Both the position numbers and the translations under genes were made by a program. Positions 17,252-24,039 of a stretch of 46,315 nt of DNA are shown piece by piece. The number at the start of each line of letters is the position of its first letter. Position 1 is the first letter of the stretch. The stretch comes from Bacteroidota bacterium (GTDB lineage Bacteria > Bacteroidota > Bacteroidia > UKL13-3): NCBI GenBank assembly GCA_947457395.1, contig CANGVA010000017.1, positions 1 through 46,315 of the forward strand, written 5' to 3'. The notes beneath the pieces were generated by a model. The model ran no database searches. It saw only the letters and a list, made by a program, of their open reading frames with translations, and had not been told where the DNA came from.

Positions 17252-17480
17252 CCCCCAGATGCCGCGCTAATCTTTCGCGTGGCTTTTTAACTTCAAGACG
17301 AATGTCTTTAAAATGCATATGTATTTTTATTGCCTAAACAATGATACATAAAATATCTCACGGCAACAGAAATGTTTTGCTGCTTATAAAAGCTAATCTT
17401 TGTTTTGTGTCATTAAGAAGTATCATGTATAAATGATTGAATTTGTTATTTAATACTATACTAGTGCCACGCGAAAGATT
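17252..17480. repeat. 230-bp repeat element A, copy 2
   Basis: Copy of 14188-14417 in the same orientation, 3063 bp away. Here the inverted ends are perfect: AATCTTTCGCGTGG at 17269-17282 and CCACGCGAAAGATT at 17467-17480. It fills most of the gap 17198-17523 between the SH3 lipoprotein and the next gene; I see no gene in that gap. Confidence 0.8.
17261..17283. repeat. REP-like palindrome at left end of repeat A copy 2
   Basis: GCCGCGCTA...TCGCGTGGC hairpin, the counterpart of 14197-14219 with two base differences. Confidence 0.65.
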
Positions 17481-17523
17481 CTCGCAGTAGCGTGGGCAGC
17501 AGCGTGGGCCGGGCTTTAAATGT

Positions 17524-18240
17524 TTAATCACTTTTTCTGTCTTTTGCGATTTTCTGCTTTATCTCAGTTGGCATCGCAGAGTATTTTAATATTCGGCTTT
17601 TGTGTAGGTAGCCTACAATTGCTTTTATATCGTCTTTTCTTGATACCTGCCACCAATCGCTATTACTATTCGGAACATAATAAAAAAATTCTTTGTCTGT
17701 AATCTTGTCAATGACCTTTGCCTCGTTTGAAGGTGCTTCTCTTACATTTGTATATCCATCTTTGTCATTAATAATTCCTACTAACAATAGTTTCTGTACA
17801 GGGGATTCACTGCGCACCTTACTACCCAAAAGAATTCCATCGCTCAACCAAATCTTATCTATTATACTCGGTATATCAGACCCTAGTTCAAAATAAATTC
17901 TATTGTTTTTTGAAAATGATAGTTCTAAATAAACAGCAAATTGTAGCCCTTCATCAGATACTTCGGCTTTATCAATGATTCTATATATTTCATCTTTGGG
18001 CAATCCACCTGTAAGCTCATTCAAATATGGTTTTATTTTTTTGAACATTCCTGAATCAAGAGAAGCGTCCCAATACACTTCTGAGAGTATTTGATTAGAG
18101 GGCTGTTGGTTATATAATAATGCATAAAAATCCTTAACAATACTCTTATAATCCTCTTGATGCTGTTTTACCCAATCGTTTTCCTGAGGTTGGGAGCAAG
18201 CTAAAAATGGAATACACAGGAAGAAAAGTATAATTGTCAT
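17524..18240 (-). CDS. SH3-domain lipoprotein, candidate immunity protein for the Rhs toxin
   Basis: A protein of 238 residues with a lipoprotein signal peptide (MTIILFFLCIPFLACSQ, lipidated Cys15). Residues ~20-145 are an unrecognised domain. Residues ~155-220 are a bacterial SH3 (SH3_3-type) domain: DGYTNVREAPSNEAKVIDKI, DWWQVSR and VGYLHKSRIL. Such domains often bind cell-wall peptides. The gene starts 12 bp after the Rhs toxin-tip gene, on the same strand, the usual position of a cognate immunity gene. A periplasmic lipoprotein is the expected location for immunity against a peptidoglycan-attacking toxin. The immunity role is inferred from position, location and domain type; it could also be an unrelated envelope lipoprotein. 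Confidence 0.7.
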   Translation of the reverse strand: MTIILFFLCIPFLACSQPQENDWVKQHQEDYKSIVKDFYALLYNQQPSNQILSEVYWDASLDSGMFKKIKPYLNELTGGLPKDEIYRIIDKAEVSDEGLQFAVYLELSFSKNNRIYFELGSDIPSIIDKIWLSDGILLGSKVRSESPVQKLLLVGIINDKDGYTNVREAPSNEAKVIDKITDKEFFYYVPNSNSDWWQVSRKDDIKAIVGYLHKSRILKYSAMPTEIKQKIAKDRKSD

Positions 18241-18252
18241 AGCTTGAATTAT

Positions 18253-19404
18253 TTATGGTTTAGGATAAATTACATGAACAGGCATCGTGCCATACGTGTT
18301 GTAGTAATTACTATACCTGTTATAGAAATCCAACAAATTTGCTCTGTCTCCTCTTAATCCAATACAACCTTCGGTACCTGGCGATCTAGCAGGGTGGATA
18401 CGAATTAAACCTGTTTCCCTACCTCTTAATGGGTCATATCTGTCAGGTCCTAACGTAACTCTAAAACTTACATCATTCAAACTATATTTAGGGTGAGCTT
18501 GAGAGTTCAAGTAACCTGTATTCCAAGTACCTTCGGGGATAGTGTAAGATTTAATGTTACTCGCACCACTTACAGCCGGATATGTTGCAACTGCTTCACC
18601 GGATGAATTATACCAAATTAAATTGCCCTGGGTTTTATATGCATTTACAAACTTGGCTTCATACTGTAAATAATCCCCCCCACTACCTTGGGCCCCACCT
18701 CCACCTTTACCAAAGCCACCCATGCCCGCTACGCCTTGGCCACCAACGATGCCCCCCTGCAACCAAGTATAATATGCGCTATAGGATAATTCTATTGGCT
18801 TTACTATTTTTTCTCCTACTATAACAACATCAGCAGATTGTTTCGTTACTTCAATAACATCCTTCTTATGAACAACAGTTATTGGATCTCTATCTTTAGG
18901 TCCACCTGCATTACCTGTTGGGTCAATCCATTTTAACGGGTTATTCCAAACATAGCTATACCTATTGTAGTGTTGCGCATTATATGGATCTACTACATAC
19001 TTATCCGGCCCCAGCATGCGTGCAATATAGGGGTCATACAAGCGGGCATTCATATTAATAAGACCAAACTCATCCAAATGCTCATGGCCGGTAAAACCAC
19101 GGGTTAGTATTGTGGGGTTGGTTATGTTGGCGTAGCTCCAGTTGGCAGTGTTGCGCCTGCGGCCCCAGGCATCAAAGCTATAGCTTTCTGCAATAACACC
19201 GCTGGGTTGTATCAATTCCAATACACTGCCCAAATTATCGGTAAATGTGTAATACAGCTGCTGTGTGTTTCCTGTGCGTATCATTACTGCAAATAAGCCG
19301 TTTTCTGCACCAATATAATATATTTCTTTGGTTTGGCCATTGGCAATAATTCTTTCATAATTACCTAAATAATAAGTTTCGCTTTGTGTTGTGGGGGTGC
19401 TATA
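18253..19404 (-). CDS. 5'-truncated Rhs core with C-terminal L,D-transpeptidase-like (Tlde1/DUF2778-like) toxin domain
   Basis: The open frame runs from just after a TAA at 19405-19407 to the stop at 18253. The first 40 codons (SETYYLGNYERI, EIYYIGAENG) are Rhs/YD repeat sequence without a start codon; the first Met is at 19284. Next come the Rhs-associated core (GFTGHEHLDEFGLINMNARLYDPYIARMLGPD) and YSYVWNNPLKWIDPTG, after which Rhs proteins switch to a variable toxin. The linker is Gly-rich (GGVAGMGG-like). The last ~120 residues contain LIWYNSSGEAVATYPAVSG, YTIPEGTW and IRIHPARSPGTEGCIGL, with His297 and Cys307 counted from the Met at 19284. This order resembles Tlde1/DUF2778 and L,D-transpeptidase folds, which attack peptide stems of peptidoglycan. 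Most of the Rhs shell is missing, so this is a displaced orphan tip or a decayed gene. The lipoprotein gene downstream is its likely immunity partner. Confidence 0.8.
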   Translation of the reverse strand, partial: YSTPTTQSETYYLGNYERIIANGQTKEIYYIGAENGLFAVMIRTGNTQQLYYTFTDNLGSVLELIQPSGVIAESYSFDAWGRRRNTANWSYANITNPTILTRGFTGHEHLDEFGLINMNARLYDPYIARMLGPDKYVVDPYNAQHYNRYSYVWNNPLKWIDPTGNAGGPKDRDPITVVHKKDVIEVTKQSADVVIVGEKIVKPIELSYSAYYTWLQGGIVGGQGVAGMGGFGKGGGGAQGSGGDYLQYEAKFVNAYKTQGNLIWYNSSGEAVATYPAVSGASNIKSYTIPEGTWNTGYLNSQAHPKYSLNDVSFRVTLGPDRYDPLRGRETGLIRIHPARSPGTEGCIGLRGDRANLLDFYNRYSNYYNTYGTMPVHVIYPKP

Positions 19405-19535
19405 TTAAACTTTAATTAGCCATGCAAAAAATTCCGACACCATTTGTTAACAGTGGGAAATAAGTATAATAGTATTTAGTTTTTACCAAAATTTAATACT
19501 TGTGTTTTACTTCCGCCATATCCTAACTTGCACCC

Positions 19536-20264
19536 GTGCTTACCAAATGCAAAGCCATTGTTATAAAAAGTATTAATTACGCTGAAAGCAGCGTAGTGCT
19601 TACCTGTTACACCGATTTGTTTGGCATACAAACGTATATGGTGAATGGCGTGCGCTCCAAAAAAGGCAGTATCAGACCATCGCATGTATTGCCGCTAACT
19701 CTGCTGGAAATTGAAGCATACCACCAGCAAAATAAAAATATGCAGCGCATGAAAGAATTGCGTTGCACACCCATGCTGCAAAGCCTGCACTTTGATATGG
19801 TTAAAAGTGCCATTGGCATGTTTATGGCTGAAATAATGTATAAAACCATACGCGAAGAAAACCAGCCCGACCCTGCCCTGTTTACCTTTCTGTTCAATGC
19901 CATACAAGCGCTCGACCTACAGCAGCAAGCTGCAAATTTTCCTGTATTTTTTTTACTACACCTTAGCCGCTATCTGGGCTTTTTACCTAAACAAAATTAT
20001 TCCGTACAACACAATAGCTTCGACTGGGCAGCAGGAGAATTTAAAACATATGATCCTCTGCATCCAGGTTTAATTGAACCTCAAATCAGTAAACTTATCG
20101 CAGAATTATTGGCAGCTGATTTTAATAATTTTTCAGAAGTACATATAACAAACAAACAACGCAGCGATATGCTAAACTGCCTTATTCTGTTTTATCAAAA
20201 TCATACCGATACCTTGCACGAAGTAAAATCACATAAAGTGCTGGCAGAAGTGCTGGGGAATTGA
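19536..20264 (+). CDS. recO: DNA repair protein RecO
   Basis: A protein of 242 residues starting at a GTG (19536). The N-terminal OB-fold (KCKAIVIKSINYAESSVVLTCYTDLFG, then YMVNGVRSKKG) is the RecO signature, and the C-terminal helical domain (FLLHLSRYLGFLP) fits the family and its usual length. RecO works with RecR to load RecA at gaps and anneals single strands. The Rhs fragment ends 131 bp before it on the other strand. The island therefore lies between porZ and recO. Confidence 0.92.
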   Translation: MLTKCKAIVIKSINYAESSVVLTCYTDLFGIQTYMVNGVRSKKGSIRPSHVLPLTLLEIEAYHQQNKNMQRMKELRCTPMLQSLHFDMVKSAIGMFMAEIMYKTIREENQPDPALFTFLFNAIQALDLQQQAANFPVFFLLHLSRYLGFLPKQNYSVQHNSFDWAAGEFKTYDPLHPGLIEPQISKLIAELLAADFNNFSEVHITNKQRSDMLNCLILFYQNHTDTLHEVKSHKVLAEVLGN

Positions 20265-20340
20265 TGATTGGCAGTTTTGCTATTGGATGTTTGGTCGCTA
20301 AAGTTAGAAATTAGACAGATTAAATCATATTAATGTGATC

Positions 20341-20372
20341 ATGAGTTGATGTGATGATGAGTTGATGTTAGT
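20341..20372. repeat. Short tandem repeat, two 16-bp units
   Basis: The unit ATGAGTTGATGT plus four bases occurs twice in a row. Too short to assign a function. Confidence 0.6.
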
Positions 20373-20510
20373 TAGAACATATTATTCTAATTTCATTCCT
20401 GTTTTTTCGTGCTTCAACTCTAAACTTCATCATCGGACACGCACTATTCTAAATTCGATATTTTAATATTGCGTTTACGTATTGGGCATATTGATAATTT
20501 CCGTTAACAA

Positions 20511-20542
20511 TAAAAAAAGACTACCCGGTTAAAAGCAGTCTT
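20511..20542 (-). terminator. Terminator downstream of folE
   Basis: On the minus strand a stem AAGACT / AGTCTT (20517-20542) with a long inner loop is followed by a run of T. It lies 28 bp after the folE stop. The stem is short, so confidence is moderate. Confidence 0.6.
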
Positions 20543-20569
20543 GTTTAGTTTAATTGAAATAGGGGTTAA

Positions 20570-21262
20570 TTAAGATTGAATGGTTATCAATCGTAAAAAT
20601 TCTTCACGTGTCTTTTGATCCAAGAATTTGCCGGAATAATCGCTCGTAACAGTTTTGCTGCTCACATCCTGAATACCACGCGAGGCAACACATAAGTGAT
20701 CGGCCTCTATTACCACCGCTACATCCTCTGTTTGCAAAACCTGCTTTAAATCATTGGCTATTTGCACCGTCATGCGCTCCTGCACTTGCGGACGTGCAGC
20801 ATAGTAACGCACAATGCGGTTTAATTTAGATAATCCAACTACTTTACCATTAGAGATATAGGCCACATGCGCCTTACCGATAATAGGTACAAAGTGATGC
20901 TCACAGTTGCTGTAAAAAGAAATATTCTTTTCAATAAGCATTTGCTTATACTGATACTTATTTTCAAACAGTGCCACCTTTGGCTTATTGGCAGGGTTTA
21001 ATCCTTTAAATATTTCCTGCACATACATTTTGGCTACACGGTGTGGCGTGCCCTTCAGGCTGTCGTCATCCAGATCCAAACCCAGTATGAGCATAATTTC
21101 TCTGAAATGCTTTTCAATGAGTTCAATTTTCAGGTCGTCATCTTTTTCAAATGCATCCGGACGCAGGGGTGTTTCTGCAGATCCACTGAAAGGATGATCG
21201 TCTGTTTCAAAAACGTCCTTATTATTTTCCTTCATATTCAACAATGTTTCTTTCTGTTTCAT
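20570..21262 (-). CDS. folE: GTP cyclohydrolase I
   Basis: A protein of 230 residues that converts GTP to 7,8-dihydroneopterin triphosphate, the first step of folate, tetrahydrobiopterin and 7-deazaguanine synthesis. Family motifs: [10 protein letters not shown] (71-80), the zinc motif CEHHFVP (Cys120, His123) with HLCVASRG (Cys191), and [13 protein letters not shown]. The N-terminal ~45 residues are acidic and variable. As written, the start overlaps the preceding PTPS/QueD gene by 41 bp; a second in-frame ATG at 21235 would reduce the overlap to 14 bp and is equally plausible. The two genes form an operon and probably act in sequence. Confidence 0.95.
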   Translation of the reverse strand: MKQKETLLNMKENNKDVFETDDHPFSGSAETPLRPDAFEKDDDLKIELIEKHFREIMLILGLDLDDDSLKGTPHRVAKMYVQEIFKGLNPANKPKVALFENKYQYKQMLIEKNISFYSNCEHHFVPIIGKAHVAYISNGKVVGLSKLNRIVRYYAARPQVQERMTVQIANDLKQVLQTEDVAVVIEADHLCVASRGIQDVSSKTVTSDYSGKFLDQKTREEFLRLITIQS

Positions 21263-21632
21263 ACAATTTTATTTTGAGTGTTAATGTTGGTTCCAGCTTA
21301 TTGCGTAAACGCCTCCAGATCACCACAGCAATATTTTCTGCCGTTGGATTCAGATTTTTAAAATCCGGTACATCCAAGTTCAGGTTCATGTGGTCAAATC
21401 TGCTTAGCACCTCCTGTTCAATCAGGTTTTGCAAAACCTTCATATCAATCAGGTAGCCGCTTACCGGATCAATTTCACCGGTTACCGAAACCTCCAGTGT
21501 ATAGTTATGTCCGTGATAGTTGGCATTATTGCACAACCCAAAAAATCGCTTGTTCTCTTCATCAGTCCAGGCGGGCACATGCAGCCGGTGAGCTGAATTA
21601 AAGTGCGATTTGCGTGTTACGGTTATTTCCAT
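21222..21632 (-). CDS. 6-pyruvoyl-tetrahydropterin synthase / 6-carboxytetrahydropterin synthase family
   Basis: A protein of 136 residues of the PTPS/QueD family. Zinc ligands are His in FNSAHRL and the HGH of [11 protein letters not shown]; the Cys of that motif is the candidate catalytic residue, DHMNLN holds the conserved His, and [11 protein letters not shown] is also typical. It uses dihydroneopterin triphosphate made by FolE, encoded by the overlapping gene downstream. The CNNxNxHGHNY form and the [13 protein letters not shown] segment look more like animal PTPS than E. coli QueD, so the product could be 6-pyruvoyl-tetrahydropterin or the queuosine precursor CPH4. No queC or queE gene is in the window to decide. 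Confidence 0.88.
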   Translation of the reverse strand: MEITVTRKSHFNSAHRLHVPAWTDEENKRFFGLCNNANYHGHNYTLEVSVTGEIDPVSGYLIDMKVLQNLIEQEVLSRFDHMNLNLDVPDFKNLNPTAENIAVVIWRRLRNKLEPTLTLKIKLYETERNIVEYEGK

Positions 21633-21641
21633 ACAAGTTTA

Positions 21642-21649
21642 CAAAGGTA
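21642..21649 (-). promoter_or_regulatory. Possible -7 promoter box for the PTPS-folE operon
   Basis: Minus strand reads TACCTTTG, matching TAnnTTTG, 9 bp before the ATG. No -33 TTTG at the normal distance, so support is partial. Confidence 0.4.
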
Positions 21650-21883
21650 AGCAACCAAATCTTGTTTAACGTGTATTGGTGCTACATTATACATAACTTG
21701 TTTATCTTTTAAATGTTTTAGTTGAACAATTATTACCACCTACATCCCCATTTTTAACCTACATTCCACTCACTTGATGCCGCCTTAAGGCTTTACAAAT
21801 AGGCTTTTTATCATTTTTATATCCCTGACAATGTGCTGCTTAAGAATTGTTAAAGTTTTTTTACAAAAAATTAAACAAACGGA

Positions 21884-21917
21884 TTTGGATTTATCCTGCT
21901 AAAGTCATTTAACTTTG
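21884..21917 (+). promoter_or_regulatory. Candidate promoter of the ECF sigma factor gene
   Basis: TTTG (21884-21887) and TAACTTTG (21910-21917) match the two Bacteroidota promoter boxes. The 22-bp gap is a little longer than usual. The ATG is 31 bp downstream. Confidence 0.5.
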
Positions 21918-21948
21918 TGGAACAAATTTCTTAAATAATTAAACAATT

Positions 21949-22479
21949 ATGACTGCAATAGAATTCAAACAAATGGTACAAAAAGAGGGAAGTTCCCTCA
22001 GGCACTACGCCTATCAGCTTACACGCAACGTAGAAGATACCAATGATCTGGTGCAGGACACCATGCTCAAAGCGTTAATGTATCAGGACAAATTTGCCGA
22101 TGGTACCAACCTGAAAGGATGGTTATATACCATTATGAAAAACACCTTTATTAATAATTACCGCAGAATGATGAAGCGAAACACCTTCATTGATCAAACC
22201 GATAATGATTATTATTTAGACTCTGCATCGCATGCTGTTAAAAATGCAGGCGAACAAAAATTTATGATGAGAGATATTGAAGCCGCCATTGACAGATTGC
22301 CGTCCAGCCTAAAGAAACCTTTTACCATGAATTTTAAGGGTTTTAAATACCATGAAATAGCAGAAATACTGCGTATTCCTATTGGAACTGTGAAGACGCG
22401 CATATTTGTTGCCAGAAGAGCGCTGCGTGATGAGCTAAATACCTATGGTAAAATGTACGGTTTAGAAAATGTAAACTAA
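21949..22479 (+). CDS. ECF-type RNA polymerase sigma factor
   Basis: A protein of 176 residues with the ECF layout. Region 2 is at about residues 12-80 (LRHYAYQLTRNVEDTNDLVQDTMLKAL, NLKGWLYTIMKNTFINNYRR) and region 4 at about 115-165 (IDRLPSSLKKPFTMNFKGFKYHEIAEILRIPIGTVKTRIFVARRAL). It directs RNA polymerase to a specific promoter set. No anti-sigma gene follows. The strongly conserved TNLKGWLYTIMKNTFINNYRR segment is seen in a widespread Bacteroidota group; SigP, which controls T9SS genes in Porphyromonas, is a possible relative, but I cannot confirm orthology. Confidence 0.9.
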   Translation: MTAIEFKQMVQKEGSSLRHYAYQLTRNVEDTNDLVQDTMLKALMYQDKFADGTNLKGWLYTIMKNTFINNYRRMMKRNTFIDQTDNDYYLDSASHAVKNAGEQKFMMRDIEAAIDRLPSSLKKPFTMNFKGFKYHEIAEILRIPIGTVKTRIFVARRALRDELNTYGKMYGLENVN

Positions 22480-22513
22480 TTCTCAGTTGTTTTAATACAT
22501 CTTTTCAAAGAAG

Positions 22514-22536
22514 GCCGGCATTAGCCGGCTTTTTTT
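22514..22536 (+). terminator. Terminator of the sigma factor gene
   Basis: Stem GCCGGC / GCCGGC around a 4-base loop (22514-22529), followed by seven T. It lies 34 bp after the stop codon and ends at the stop of the convergent glycosyltransferase gene. Confidence 0.88.
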
Positions 22537-23983
22537 ATTTAAACCGATTTTTCATCTCCTTCATCCATACTTCGGCAGGTGTTTCCTGTCTTAGTTTCCA
22601 ATCAGGCCTTGCATTAAAATAGCGTGGATTGTAATAAAGTGTTACGTATACTGCGCCTCGTTCATATGAATTACCCGACCATTTTTGCAACACGGCTAGC
22701 TGTTCTTTTGTAAATTCTGCATTGACATTGCTGACCAGCACAACAGGATAGCTAGCCAGAGGCCCATCCTTTATCCGGTGAATAGTTAAGCCCTCATCAT
22801 TGAGGTATTTGAGTCTTGGCTCATTGGCAACAGGCGCATAACTGTATACAGGCACGGTATCGGTTAAATCGCGGCTAACCATTTGCTCTAGTTCAAAATA
22901 TGAGCGGTAAGCAAGCGTAGCATCTCCCAGTGTTTTACCCGGATAATGCAGAAAGTTGCCGGCCAGCAAACATAGCATACAAAAACCAATAGCTACATAT
23001 TTCCATTTTCTGGCAATGGTTTGCAACTGAAATAAGAGCAGCAAAAAAGCTACCAGATGAAACATGAGCAAATAACGATGACCGATGGTGTTTTTAAGAA
23101 ATAGGGAAAGGCATGCCATATTAACTAACAGCAATACACCAAAATAAAAAAAAGCAGGCTGATAAGGCTTATTGCGTAGCATCCAAAAACAAAATAACAG
23201 TATGTAAACCGGCAACATGCCATAATCAAGCAAACGCCAGCAAACAATTAGAAAGCTTTTAAAAAATGTAGCTGAGAAATTAACTTCCTTGGCATCGGCA
23301 TAGTTGGGTGAATGAACAACCCAGCCGGTGTGCTGCAAATGCAATAACAGCCATACCCCATAAGCAAGTGCCGGCAAGGCAAACAAACCTACAGATTGCT
23401 TCAATACAACAGCCAAATGCAGTTTGTGTATAAACAGCTTCTCAGCAACATATGCAATAAAAAATCCGATAAGAAAAAAAACAGCTTGCGTATGCATGCA
23501 CATCATGAGTGTGAGTCCGGTTAGTTGCCAGCCCTTTTTATTTTGCACAAAACCTGCGTAGGCAAGTAATACCATGCCCATAAAAGCCATGGTATTTAGC
23601 ATCATAGCACTTTGAGATAGGTATGTTGCAAAACAACACAACCATAATAATGCACACCATTGCATAAAAGGAGAAAGCAAATGCTTTGATAAACGAATAA
23701 ATATGCAGCCTGTAATAAATGCCCAAAAGCAGGAAAATGCATGCGCTACAAAAAGTGATTTGCCAAATAACATCCAGCAGGCGGCAAGCAACCAGGCATA
23801 TAGGGTTGGGTGACCCGGATCGTGTTGCAGCGGATAAAAAATAGTTTGTAAATTACGGTCATAAATATTGCTTGCTGCGCGCACCGTTGATGAAATGGCA
23901 TCACCAAAAAAGGGATCGTGCTGCACCACCAAAAAAATGGCTAACTGAAAAACAAACAGAAATAAATAGATAAGTTTATTCAA
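22535..23983 (-). CDS. Membrane glycosyltransferase, PMT/ArnT-like (GT-C fold)
   Basis: A protein of 482 residues with about ten or more hydrophobic helices in the first 340 residues and a soluble C-terminal part. The first extracytoplasmic loop has HDPFFGDAISS, and DPGHPTLYAWLLAACWMLFG follows, the arrangement of acidic residues and helix seen in GT39/PMT-like glycosyltransferases. These enzymes transfer a sugar from a polyprenyl-phosphate carrier on the outer face of the inner membrane. Acceptor and sugar are unknown; surface glycan or protein glycosylation are options. It lies downstream of bshA on the same strand, 56 bp away. Confidence 0.75.
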   Translation of the reverse strand: MNKLIYLFLFVFQLAIFLVVQHDPFFGDAISSTVRAASNIYDRNLQTIFYPLQHDPGHPTLYAWLLAACWMLFGKSLFVAHAFSCFWAFITGCIFIRLSKHLLSPFMQWCALLWLCCFATYLSQSAMMLNTMAFMGMVLLAYAGFVQNKKGWQLTGLTLMMCMHTQAVFFLIGFFIAYVAEKLFIHKLHLAVVLKQSVGLFALPALAYGVWLLLHLQHTGWVVHSPNYADAKEVNFSATFFKSFLIVCWRLLDYGMLPVYILLFCFWMLRNKPYQPAFFYFGVLLLVNMACLSLFLKNTIGHRYLLMFHLVAFLLLLFQLQTIARKWKYVAIGFCMLCLLAGNFLHYPGKTLGDATLAYRSYFELEQMVSRDLTDTVPVYSYAPVANEPRLKYLNDEGLTIHRIKDGPLASYPVVLVSNVNAEFTKEQLAVLQKWSGNSYERGAVYVTLYYNPRYFNARPDWKLRQETPAEVWMKEMKNRFK

Positions 23984-24039
23984 GCAAAACGAAAGTAAGG
24001 AATAGCTCTGATATTTTACCCGAACCTAAGTTCCCTCTT

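Larger units (their letters stand above)
13452..19535. other. Accessory island between porZ and recO (Rhs tip, putative immunity/lipoprotein array, RAYT, REP repeats)
   Basis: This stretch of about 6.1 kb holds only minus-strand genes of accessory type between two conserved plus-strand genes. It contains a truncated Rhs tip, an SH3 lipoprotein, four other small secreted proteins, a RAYT transposase, two copies of a 230-bp element, two copies of a 105-bp repeat and several GC-rich palindromes. Outside the palindromes it looks AT-richer than its surroundings. The composition is that of a cassette-exchange hotspot. No integrase, att site or plasmid/phage gene was seen. Confidence 0.65.
20265..20569. 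other. Intergenic region recO-folE
   Basis: No gene seen in 305 bp. It contains a short tandem repeat at 20341-20372 and the folE terminator near its right end; otherwise nothing recognisable. Confidence 0.6.
21633..21948. other. Divergent intergenic region, PTPS gene / sigma factor gene
   Basis: 316 bp without a gene. It holds a candidate -7 box for the PTPS-folE operon near its left end and a candidate promoter for the sigma factor near its right end. The rest is AT-rich with nothing recognised. Confidence 0.6.

Noticed and set aside
13452-19535. Repeats considered as a CRISPR array
   Set aside because: The repeats are few, of different lengths and irregularly spaced, with genes between them and no cas genes; REP/RAYT explains the palindromes better.
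13452-19535. Island considered as a prophage or integrative element
   Set aside because: No integrase, structural phage gene, conjugation gene or flanking att-like direct repeat was seen.
21776-21815. Possible terminator at GCCTTAAGGC with following T-rich sequence
   Set aside because: The palindrome is weak and lies in a divergent intergenic region where no gene needs to end.
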